In this document: positions 12,061-23,749 of the stretch, one piece after another
Layout: every line of letters begins with the position of its first letter
Numbering within the stretch: the stretch's first letter is position 1
Assembly: GCF_000004075.3 (NCBI RefSeq)
Contig: NC_026655.2
Span: 25,219,489 to 25,283,488, forward strand
Direction: 5' to 3'
Length of the DNA: 64,000 bases
From: Cucumis sativus
Taxonomy: Eukaryota; Streptophyta; Magnoliopsida; Cucurbitales; Cucurbitaceae
Position numbers and translations under genes: made by a program
Notes under the pieces: generated by a model
The model's database searches: none
The model's input: only the letters and a program-made list of their open reading frames with translations
What the model was told of the DNA's origin: nothing

Positions 12061-15000
12061 AGAAAAATCTTTTCATCATTTAATAAATATAATGTAATAT
12101 TATTTTATTCATCACCATACCACATTTCATAGACGAGACACGTGTGAAGAAGAGATCATCAAGTTCACACTTTGTCTATCTCCTTACCCTCTCCCTACAA
12201 CTTGGATACCCTTTAAAGTCCAATTTTATTACTCTAAGATGGATAGGTTTACAAATGCTTAACATTAGCAATGTGGAATTCTCTAAATGGAATGAAAAAT
12301 TCAAATACAAATTTTCATGAACAATCATGTTTTAGACAATGGTCAATGCATAATACCTAAAAAGTCACCTAGAGAGGAGACTAGGTAACCAAGATAATAT
12401 CAAGAATCCAAATATTATGCTACCATCTAATGCGACAAATATTAACACAATACACTAGACACACTTCACTTCTTGTCAATTTTATTTTATGTAAAATAAT
12501 TTCTAATTGTCAAGTTTTTTAGTTAAACACTTGTCGAGATGTGTAGAGATCTTATAATCCATGTTTTAAATAATAATTGATCGTATCATAATTAACCAAA
12601 ATATGAACGAAGATTCATAAGTCAAAAGAATATATTTGAAATATCTAAATGAAATTTGACGACGACAAAAAAAAAAAAAAAAAAAAGTAAGTATGACACA
12701 TATAGTACATATTACATAGAGTGAAATTATGATGCAACAATTCAAATGATTTCTTGTACTTGGCTTCTTTTCTACCCAATCCTCTTCTCTGCATTGTATT
12801 CTTTCTTCTTCTTTGCAATTTTATCATCATCACTTTCTCTTTCGATAAAATCAAAATTTTCATCTCTAAATTCATAACCAAAGCTACAAGCAACATCAAA
12901 ACTTGCGTCAAAATCAACCGTGTGACAGTTTTATTTGTGGTGAATGAAGATGTATACTTAACAACATTCTTTACTCAAACATGCGAGATAGAATGGATCT
13001 TTATGAGTGTGGTGTAGCTAGTTCGAGATGATAAAAGTGTTATATTCCTTAAATTAGATTAGTCTATACAAAGAATCATTTTGAGAACAAGGAAAAAGTT
13101 GAACTAAAGAAGAGCATTCTTAAGCAACACGAATTATTGAATTGAATGTTTTACCATTTGAACCATAAAGAAAAGTCAGCAAGATGGAAAGAAGGCCCTA
13201 GCTAGGACAATCTTATGGGGAAACCTACTCATCAATTGGAATGGGGCATTGCCTTTCTCTTTACTCCATAGGAAATATAAATATATATCTTGGCCTTTGA
13301 ATTATTTTTGGTTTAGGGTTTCTATTTTTAGCCAAAATGTTGAATTTTTTTTTTTTTTGAAGAAGCCAAAAGGGATGAAATTCAGACAGCAACTTGCTTT
13401 TGTTCTTTTGATTTGTAATACAAAGAGATAGAGAAAAAGCAAATAGATCAAAAAAAGGAGAGGCTATAGCATATGGTGATGATATGTGACCTTTTTTTTA
13501 ACTTTTGGGTGAGAAGCAAAATTTGAAGTATACATTGCTGAAATTAGAAGCTATGAGGGTTCCCAAAATTTCCAAAGGACAGCCTGGAGAATAATAATTT
13601 CCCATAGTTTCTATTTGGAAATATGTCATAACTTTTTCTCTTTAACATTATTGCAAAAAGAATATCTTTGAGGGAAAGGAAGAGTATATGTTAAGAGGCT
13701 AACTTTTGAATTGTTTGAATTACTCCTCATTTACATCACAAATAATTAGCAAAAACAAACGGATACATGAGCAAACTGAAAATTTAAACTACATCATGCA
13801 TCGAAAACTACTTAAAGTAGGAAAAAGTAAGACAAGAAGACTTGTGCTCCTCTTAAGCTTTAGACGCAAGAGAGTATGCACTGGACCATTATGATATAGA
13901 TGAACAAAAGAGAGAGATATATCTTTGTGATGTACGATGAAGAAATAGATATATAAGTGATATCAATCTAGGTTGTTAATTACCTCTAAGCTAGCAATCA
14001 TATGACTAAGGTATTTAAATGAATTAAGCATTTGTGTTAAACTATTCAAACCGAGACTTACTTGAGGTTACGCAGAGTGCCGACAATATCAAAATAGGTG
14101 TTACCTTAAAGCATGTAGAGTACTAGCTAGCAACGAGATCGACTCGATCATTTCTCTTTGGTGAAACTCCACGGTCTCAATTAGTACTTGACCTTAAACT
14201 TGAGAATTATGGACTTTTCGACCATATTTCCTTTGAGCTTAGGCTCGCCCGTGAACTTTACGTCTTTGTCGAAGGCAATCAACAACAATATAATTTACCA
14301 CAAGCAATGTCCATCATCTTTATTTTTTTTGCTTTTGATTTTTCTCCATTAAATTTTGTCCTCACGTGTTGATTTATTACAAAAATAGATTAAATTTAGG
14401 GTTGACGGAAAAGCTTCAATGCAAAGAAATGGAAGTGAATGTGACCCTTCTTACGTCCTTTATTTATGTAATTTTTCAATCATTCATCCTAAAAAAAAAA
14501 CTCAAGTTTGCAATTACACTTTAGTAAAGTAGTGTGAAAATGATCAAATATTATTGTAGTCAATAGATTCTTAAACAATTGTCCTTCATTATTCTAAAGG
14601 GTAAATAAACATTTGTCCTTTAAATTACAAAGTTGGTGACCAAACAAGGTTGACAAGGGGAAAGAAAATAGAAGTTGTGTTTATATAGTTTTAGTCCTTT
14701 TGATCTCTTTAATTTTGAACTTTTTGTTTAACAAATCTTTGTATTTAAAATTTAAAATTTTATGTTTAAAAAGATTTACAGTCACAATAAATTTATTAAT
14801 TTAAAATAATATCAATTCAAACGAGAATCTTGTATGTAAGCCTTGAGCTCTCCTTTAACTAACCGATTGTTTCATTTAGACTTGTCGTTGAGAGTTGACA
14901 TGGTGTGAAATTTACTTACATTAGTGTGTTATGTCGAGTAATTAAGCACACATTTATACTTAAGTTAGTATCTGAGTGTTATATATGTTCAACTAAGTAG

Positions 15001-16021
15001 TGAGAGAACTACTTATAATTCTTTGACTTGAGGTTGTTGATGCACGAGGCTAGTTATAAGATCCTTCTTCCTTGAACACTCAGTTGGGGTTACGTGAAAC
15101 ATTAACACCGTTAGAAAAAAATGTGACCCTTTGAGATTACAAGTTGCCAAAGACATGTTTGAATAAGTCATATATCATCTCTATATCTCTAGTGAAACTT
15201 GACAAGCTCTAGTCAACTTAAAACTTAAAAGTTTGATTTTTTTCGTTCGAGATGCACAAACATTCATACAAACTCTTGTTTTATTAAGTTTTAGTCTACA
15301 TAATCTTTGATCTAATTGCTTAACACAATCCTCCACAATCTATTGTTAGATAAAAAGTTGAAAATGTTAAGAAAGTAATACATACAAAAACGAAAATTAT
15401 ATACCATCCTTGAAAATGACCCAAACTTCTAATTTAACTTGGAAAAAAAAAAAGTAAAAAACTTGGTGAAGGCCATTGTTATTCAAAAGATATATATTGT
15501 GTGTGTTGGAACATGTGGAATGTTTATAAACCCTAATGAAAAAATTGAACTATATTTTTTTTATATGAAAAAGAATGTGATTTTGATGCAAATATATACA
15601 CATACATATATGTTTAAAGAGAAAGGTGGTATTATGAAACTAACATGGTGGTGTGTGAAAACATTGACCAATAATGGGTACGGTTAAAGAGGAAGAAAAT
15701 TACATCATCAATATCATCACAAAAATACAAATAATATTAATAATATATGGTTTTTTTTTTATAAACAAAATAAAAAATAATAATACTCGGAAAACGAGGC
15801 TATCAATTCAAAAGGCAACATATTATTCTTTATATTATTATTATTATTATTATGAAGAAACAAATAAATAAGTAAATATGATTGGTAATTTAGAGGGAAT
15901 AAAAAGAATAAGAAAAAATGGGGTTTAGGGTTTTGTTTGAAAAGGATGTAATTGAAAAGACAAGGCTCTGCCTAAAGTACATTCTTATTAATATTATCAA
16001 AAACTTTATTATCATCTTTTA

Positions 16022-16022
<1 letters not shown>

Positions 16023-16055
<33 letters not shown>
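16023..16055. repeat. (CT)n microsatellite
   Basis: About 16 uninterrupted CT units sit in intergenic DNA. No gene follows directly. Confidence 0.9.
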
Positions 16056-16058
<3 letters not shown>

Positions 16059-17905
16059 ACACTTTCCATTCAAAAAAAGGGAATAACCAAACAAACCCTC
16101 CTTTTCTCTCCATTTTTACTCTCTCTTTCTTTAATTACCAAAACGGATTACTCGTAAAAGAGGCCAGTAAGTAAGTAAGTCTCTTGAGGTGAATCTCAAG
16201 TTCCACTTTAGAGAGCTCACATGAGGAGAATTCAGGTGAGAGAGTTTAGCCGTCTAATGAGAATTTAGAGGAGTACACTAAGTCTTTAGTTTAAAGGATG
16301 TCTAAAGTGCGAAACTACGATAACTATAAAGAAAATGTTGAGAGCATGCACTCGTACATTTGTTATAATGATAGTGTAATTGTCAATTATTGTGATGAAC
16401 CCAGGATAATTATGGGTTCGAACATAGGTGAATGACCCAAATGATTGGTCAAAGAGAGATCCAAAAACACAAAACTAAATTGAGCGTTGGAGTGTGAATG
16501 GAACCCGTTGTTTTGCGTAAACAAATTTAAAGTAGGAGAAGGAGTGAATTTAGATTTGGTATTGTATTTGTATGGCTGGAAATTAAAATAATAATAATAA
16601 TAATAGAAAAAATTGAGTAAAAAAAAAAAAGAGGGAAATTGAGAAGACGACAATATTCCCTGAGGGATTGCTATTTGTATTTTTCCATTGCAACGGCACG
16701 TCGCTCCATAAAGTACACTTCACACATTTCTTTTCTTTTTTTTCATTTTTCACTCTTATTATCTTTTCTTTTTTTCCTTTTAAAATACCTAAATAGTTAT
16801 TTTAAAAAAACAGTACAAAATTTTAAAAAATAAAATTCCCTCTCCATCCTTTTTCATACAAAACAAATCCCAAAATTTAAAACACAAGAAAAATTTTAAA
16901 AACAACCATCAATCAACTGTCAACATAACCTAAATTAATTTGATTAAGATGTTAGAAGTGATTATCGATTGATCGAAGTTGGTTTGGTTGAATCAATCAT
17001 AGTCATTTTAGTAAATGTTCAGACTAGACTTGACATCAATGAATATAGATCGATCGATCGATTGGTTCAACATTTACAGATAAAACTTTTTGAAATCGAC
17101 ATTTTTCAGTCAGTTGACTCGATTTTTCAGTCTGTTTTGCTCACTTCTACTCTAAGTCTTTAAATTTTAATCTCCTATTATTTTTATAGAAAAATTTCTG
17201 TAAATTATAAAACTAGTAAAAATTATTTACAAAATATAGGATAGTAAGCTTCCACCCAATGGCATTTATGGTGGGTAAGAATTAATTTAACTCTTACATT
17301 TTAAACTAAATTTCTCAATCTAATCTACCTATGTAGGCTATATTTTTTTATTATCTGATTCCATTCATGTGTTTCTCTTTTGTTTACTAAATAATTATTA
17401 ATAAATCTATATTAACATAGTTTGGAATTTTCTACGTCATCTTCTTAAGACTTGTGTTTCATTGACATTATATTATTATCATTTATTCAAAACACAAGAA
17501 GTTGAAATTCTCTTACCCGTTACCATCATTTTTCAAATTTCAACATTTACAAATATTCCCTTTAGAGATTCCCAACATTTAAATTATTATTAAATTCATA
17601 ATTTGAAATCTAAAATATAAAACTCTTTTTTTCCTTTTTTTTTTTTTTCTTTTTTTCCAAAAATGTAAAACCTTTTGAATCTGCCATTGATAAGGATATC
17701 CTATCTTACAACATTTTTTTTTTATAAAAAAATCTGAACATTTTCACATTTCCTATATATATTTTTTTATCATCTATTTTTTTTAAAAAAAAATTATTAA
17801 ATATTAAATATTTATATCTTCCTCTATTTTTTTAAAACTTCATCTTCTTCTTCTTCTTCTTCTTCATCTTCTTATCTTCCTCCGTCACCCAATCTTTCAA
17901 CCAAA

Positions 17906-19295
17906 ATGGGGAAAGCAACGAGATGGTTCAAGAACTTATTTGGGATTAAAAGAGACAAAGAACCCACAAAAGAAATTCCCAAATCAAAACCACCCACCAC
18001 CGCTGTAGACGTCCAACTCTGTAACAATCCGGCCACAATACCGCCCAATTTATCAGCGGCGGAGGCCGCTTGGTTGAAATCCTTCTACTCCGAAACAGAG
18101 AAGGAACAGAGCAAACATGCCATAGCTGTAGCTGCAGCCACTGCCGCTGCAGCCGATGCGGCTGTGGCTGCAGCACAAGCCGCCGTCGCAGTTGTCCGGT
18201 TAACCAGCCACGGTAGAGGCACGATGTTCGGCAGCGGACGGGAAAGATGGGCTTCCGTTAAGATTCAAACTTGCTTCAGAGCATATCTGGTGAGTGAATG
18301 AGCGAATTAATTTTCCATGTTTTTTTAATTTCTTTTGTGTTCTATTTTAACAAATTGGTGAAATTAGGCGAGGAAAGCACTTAGAGCTTTGAAAGGATTA
18401 GTGAAATTACAAGCACTTGTTAGAGGATATTTAGTTCGTAAACAAGCAACAGCAACTCTTTATAGTATGCAAGCTTTAATCAGAGCTCAAGCTACCGTTC
18501 GGTCTCAGAGAACTCGTAGATTCATAAACGACGCCAGAAAATCAACGGTGAGAAATTGTAATTTGTTGTTGATGTTTATGTTTAATGAATTGAAAATTAA
18601 AATCCACAAATGAAATTTCAATGTAGGAGAGATTTGAGGACACAAAAAGCGAACACACAGTTTCCGTTCACAGTAGAAGACTTTCTGCTTCATTAGACAA
18701 CACAACTTTTATGGAAGAAAGCCCCAAAATCGTTGAAATCGACACCGGCCGGCCAAAATCGTGGTCACGACGGACGAACACGTCGGCGTCGGAATTAAGC
18801 GATGACCCATTTAACCATACGCTTTCTTCTCCACTCCCTTGTCGGACACCTTCCCGTTTGCAAATTCCCGATTGCCGGCATTTCCACGAAAACTCTGATT
18901 TTTGCGGCGGCGATGACTGGCGTTTGATCTCGACGGCACAGAGCACTCCACGATTTATGGGATCTGGGGGTGGATCGAACGGTCCACCGACGCCGGCGAA
19001 GAGTATGTGTGGGGAGAATTTTTTCAGAGGGTATTTGAATTTTCCAAATTACATGGCGAATACTCAATCGTTTAAGGCGAAATTGAGGTCTCAGAGTGCG
19101 CCGAAACAGAGGCCGGAGATTGGATCGAAGAAAAGGGTTTCGTTGAATGAATTGATGGAATCGAGGAACAGTCTTAGTGGGGTTAAAATGCAGAGGTCTT
19201 GTTCTCAAGTTCAAGAAGCCATTAATTTCAAGAATGCAGTGATGAGTAAACTCGATCGGCCATCAGAATTCAACAATTTGCAGAGAAAATTATGA
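17906..19295 (+). CDS. IQ67-domain (IQD) calmodulin-binding protein
   Basis: Three exons, 17906-18289, 18368-18547 and 18627-19295, join in phase 0 into a 410-residue protein. It begins [16 protein letters not shown], the usual IQD N-terminus. The IQ67 domain (about residues 118-180) includes [11 protein letters not shown] and [17 protein letters not shown], i.e. IQ motifs that bind calmodulin. The first intron splits this domain in phase 0 at the place conserved across the family. The C-terminal region has [20 protein letters not shown] (about residues 329-348), the DUF4005 signature. IQD proteins are basic scaffolds that link calmodulin to microtubules, the plasma membrane or the nucleus and influence cell shape. 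An Ala-rich helix at about residues 70-96 ([20 protein letters not shown]) is also family-typical. It most resembles the IQD22-26 type, from memory. A CTT repeat lies in the leader at 17842-17865. Confidence 0.95.
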
Positions 19296-22200
19296 ACAAT
19301 TTTTTTTCTTTTTTATTTTTTGAAGTTATTTCTCATTAATTCCCTTACCAGTTTCTTTAGAATTTGTAATTTATATGATTGAATCAAACTGTGAATGTAA
19401 CTGGTGTAGTGTAGATTAGATTTGTAATGGATCTTCAAGTTTCTTCAAGTTCTACACATTTCTCTATCTCCCCTGTTTTAAACTATAACTTAACCCAACT
19501 TACCTCTCTAATTTGTGTTTAATACATATTAACATTGAAGTGTTTAGTTTGTTTTTTTACAATAAAATATTTTCTTGTCAAAGTATTATTTTTATTACAT
19601 AAAGTTTAAATTTAGTTTGAGAGGTATTTTTAATTCAAATTTAAGTTTTTTTTTTTTAAATTTAACTTTTGTATTTTATTTATTTAAAAATTAAACTTAA
19701 ATATTCTCATTTTATTCTCTACTACATTCCCATCTTTCTTAAGTAAAATATTAGAATTTTGAGTAAAAATGTATTTAAAAAGTTAATAAAATCTATTAAT
19801 ACTAGCTCTTAAAACATAATGTAGTTTTTATAAACATTAAAAATTGAAAAATAAAAAGAATAAAAATGAAATAAAATAGTGATGAAAACAAACCCTAAAC
19901 ATTAATAATTGAACCTTATATTGAGGGAGTTCTGCAAAGTTGAGGAATAAGGCAAAAGGGAACAGTCAAATCAAATCAAATCAAATTACTCTTTTTTTCT
20001 TATTATGTATACACACACACATATTAAACAATGATTAGGGTTTAGATTGAGAAAGAGCAATGGAAACAAAAGCATCACTAATTCCAAACACAAGCCCAAA
20101 TTTTTTTTCCTTTAACAATAGAAAAAGGTCGTGGGACAAGACAACACAAACCATAGGGAATTAAAGATTTGATTGTATTAGTAATCTTACTTTCAACAGA
20201 TATATACGATTCAATTTGATTCCATGCATGTTTGATGGTTAAAAGAGGATTTTTGTTTTCCAGCTTTGATGAATTATTTGACCTTATACACTATTTTACA
20301 GCATGTTTGTATATAAAGTTTAAATAATGCTTTTAGAGCTCGTTAAAACTAAATTTTCTACCATCACTAAAAAGAAGTTATATTTCAATTAGGATAAACA
20401 ATATTTCAGTAGGCATCACGAATTTCCAAGAATTCTAGAGATAAAAGAAAGGTTGTAACAATACATACTAGAGAACGAATAACAAGATTACAAGAACAGT
20501 TACAATGACCAAAAGAAACCTCGTTCCAAACATTTGACAACGCAACAATGGTATCCATACGAACTTTTGTACAAATCTTAAATCTTTATACACTTGAATG
20601 ATATATCAAAATAATTTTAACATAAAACTTATTAACCATAGTCTAAGTTTGTAACAAAATATATTTTTAAAAAATGGGAAGAGAGGGGGTAAAGAAAAGA
20701 GTGAAAAGATAGAAGAGGCAGTGAAAGAGACCAAATGAGAAATGGGCAGAGAGTCCCAAATAAAACAAAATTTCTGTAGAGGAAGAGCTGGATTTCCCTT
20801 CTATCTTTCCAACTTTTACCCCCACCTTTCTTTTCTTTTCTTTTCATAAAATTTATGTTAAAATTATTACAAAATATAGCAAAATAAACATCGATAGATT
20901 TCTATAATGACTGTATTATTTGACAGCATGTTGTAGTGTTTTGGATTGAACATGTAAAATGTGAGACAATATACAAAATTCAATATCCATCTTAAAATGA
21001 ATGTATTATTTGACAACAAAACATACTTTTTCGTTTTTTGGATTATGAAATTTGAATATATTCTAAGACTTATTTTAAAAGATAAATGACCAAAAGAATA
21101 AGCCTAGCTATATACCAACTTTGTGAATACACAATAAGATAGCTCATTATTAGTTACAATTCACCAATACTAAAAATTGTATCATCAACTTGTAATAGTT
21201 GGAGTTGGTTGTTTTTATGAAAGTAGAAGGAGAATGAATATGAATTTTTTGGTTTGGATCTACGTACATTAGTGTTGTTCTTTCTTCTTCATCTTGTTAA
21301 CCCTAAAATGATAGGTCCAATGGGCAGTGGGCCTCTCTGCTTTTTACTTCACATTCTAAACAGAGACCCAATGAAGAAAGAAAAAGAGGAATAGGGATTT
21401 CCTTTCATCTTTGACCAATTGCCCAAACCTTATTTTTCTAGTTTTATGCTCTACTTTTGTCCCAAAGTTTTTTTTCTTTTCATCACACAATTCCTTAGAT
21501 TTATTTATAGCTCACATTATGGACAAAATTAAGGGTTGGTTTGATAGGTATATTGGGAAGAGAGAAATATGAAAACAAATTATTCATTTTGAAAATGAGG
21601 ATATAATTGATGGTTTTAAATATGTGTTTGATAGAAGATTTAGAAATTAAATTTCAATTAAAGCAATGGTTTTCTTTTAGAACAAATGACAATACAACAA
21701 CAACCAAAAAACTATACAAATGTATGGTGCCGCCTAGAGACTTTAGAAAAAATTAGCAACATCATTAAGTAAATTGATCACCTCCAAGCAACCATATCCT
21801 ACCAATATATTTAATACACATGTGGAAGACAAAGTCCCAAGCCTAAAACAAATCACCATAGCTTTAAGAAGCTTCATTATTTGGCACTTAGAGACAAACT
21901 TTAGTCTTGCTAAGTTCATACAGCCTAAAGGGTCTCGAAACACATAAACTAACCCACCACAGTTGTTATTAGGGCTCCAAGTTGCGTCGATATTTAACTT
22001 TTGAAAAGATGGGTAGAAGGGTGCCAACTAATTTGAGCTAGGATGTGAGTTGGATGGATCGAGTCATTTCTTTTTCTATTGACTTGCTCACTATAAAACC
22101 AAGAGTCTGACCTATGCATGGCAATCATATCACAAAATAACTCTACACCGGTTATCGATTGTCTCAAAACACTACTTGATCACTTCAAGCTTCGTAAATC

Positions 22201-23749
22201 TGCCACACCATGATCACAATCTTATCAATGTCAACAAATGTTGAATGCTAAATAATCGAATGCCATTGACAACTCCATTGAGCTTTATCATTCAAAATGT
22301 GTTAGGATGATATATTTATAAACCATAAAACTAATTCTAATTACTTATATTATATATTAAGCTTGATATAAACTATTGAGGGTTGCCCAAGGTAAGACTC
22401 AAAGTCGTCCACAAGTCATCTTAAGTCCATAAGGTACTAGAAGGAGTCATAGAGAAATATATGTCCAAGATAGAAAAAAAGTCAACAACTTGAGGTTTGG
22501 GTAGACCAATTAAACTAGTAAATATATACCAATCGAGAAATCAAACAGTTATGCTCAATTTGACACCTTACAACCTCCAGAAAAACTCCAACATTTGGGT
22601 GCTTCATATAATTTGAGGCCGTGTTAAAGGAAAATGGTTATAAATTAGCCTCTCCTTCGACAATCTTAAAAGGAAAAAATTGTTAATCTCCAAATGAGAG
22701 GATTATCCTACTTCTTATATGCTTAGTTAAAATGCAATCCATATATTAATATAGGCATTAAAATGTGATAGAGTCAACACTGCACTAATTGACGATGTTA
22801 TACATAGGTCAGCTCAAAACAACTTTATACTAGATTTAAGAAAAGGGGTTCAAAGGCTCATCCAACTCGGACCCGATTCAAGCACTAACCTAAGTTATTA
22901 TTAATGATAGGTTATAAAGATTAAAAATACTAATTATTGCAAATTAAAATTAGTTGTTGACATTTCTAAAAGATCTAAGACTCTGCCAAAGTTCTCCTCT
23001 TCTCCCTCTCTGCAACAACAAACCTTCACATGCTACCAACAATGTCAGTCACACCCATTTCTTTATGTTTTCTTAATATTTTATTTTATTGGGGAAATCA
23101 AATGACAAATGTTCCATTTCTTTTCATTTTTCTACTTAAATTATTCAACAACTTAGTAGATCAATCATAATGTTATGGACAACTAACTTCTATTTTTCAT
23201 TACTCGACAATTTTATCTTCCTCGACATGATTTTGATACAATTTGTCAAAGACGAGACGATGGATTTCCATCGTAGTATTATATTGTAAACTTCATGAAT
23301 CTATTGAGTAATTAATTAAAATTGATTTTGTAATATTAACAAAACATTACTAGACAAATGCATTTCACAATATTTAAAATATTCTCAAAATAATCATAAA
23401 AATGGAAGAAGATTCTTCAATTATTATTTAAAAGAAAAAAAAAACAGTTTCATTTATTAATCAAACCAGCCCCATGAAAAGTAAATTTAAAAAAAAAATA
23501 AAATGGTTGCAGGAAAGGACAAAAATGTCACATTACAACTTAAATAAATATAAGACAAAGATATATTAGATACATTATTATATAAGTTTGTGAACACAAT
23601 TTTATAGATTTATAAATAAAATGAAAAAAAGATTAAATACAAAGAGAATTACTAACCTAATAAACTCATATTGTATTTGAATTATTGTTTAATCAGTAAT
23701 TAAAATGTGTATAATAATAACAATAATGAAAAAAAAAAAAAAAAGAAGT
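19296..23749. other. Intergenic region between convergent IQD and pectinesterase genes
   Basis: This holds the 3' flank of the IQD gene, A/T-rich DNA, a short segment near 20860-20890 resembling the edge of the dispersed hairpin repeat (ACAAAATATAGCAAAAT), and an RNase H-like relic at 21720-22290. No other gene is supported. Confidence 0.65.
21720..22290 (-). pseudogene. Decayed RNase H-like fragment of a non-LTR retrotransposon
   Basis: On the minus strand, KLNIDATWSPNNNCGGLVYV (near 22000-21940) resembles the start of the plant reverse-transcriptase-associated RNase H domain, whose consensus is roughly KLNVDGA...GG...RD. It is followed by VFRDPLG and, about 50 residues on, YGCLEVINLLND, which matches that domain's second conserved aspartate/valine segment. 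Upstream minus-strand sequence (22100-22290) reads in pieces with several stops and includes a VWQIYEA-like segment typical of the region before this domain in LINEs. The fragment lacks reverse transcriptase and has stops, so it is a relic. Identification rests on motif memory only. Confidence 0.5.

Larger units (their letters stand above)
6376..17905. other. Gene-poor intergenic region of 11.5 kb
   Basis: I found no supportable gene. Contents are A/T-rich DNA with microsatellites (AT near 7363-7386, ATT near 9832-9859, CT at 16023-16055), poly-A at 12667-12686, a GC-richer structured island at 11160-11345, a block of TATCA/TGATAG-type repeats at 11640-12060, and unidentified moderately GC-rich segments near 10600-10860 and 14040-15310 that may be transposon debris. 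Open frames here are short and show no family features. Confidence 0.65.

Noticed and set aside
12645..12917. Minus-strand frame reading an acidic then Lys-rich segment (FRDENFDFIERESDDDK), and the opposite-strand frame
   Set aside because: Only about 46 codons between stops with no start codon context; low-complexity and unlike any family I can name. Could be a fragment but cannot be supported.
16400..16440. GGGTTCGAAC, resembling a tRNA T-arm
   Set aside because: No D-arm, anticodon arm or acceptor stem could be fitted around it.
18795..19214. 139-codon minus-strand frame opposite IQD exon 3
   Set aside because: Shadow of the GC-richer IQD coding strand; no domain.
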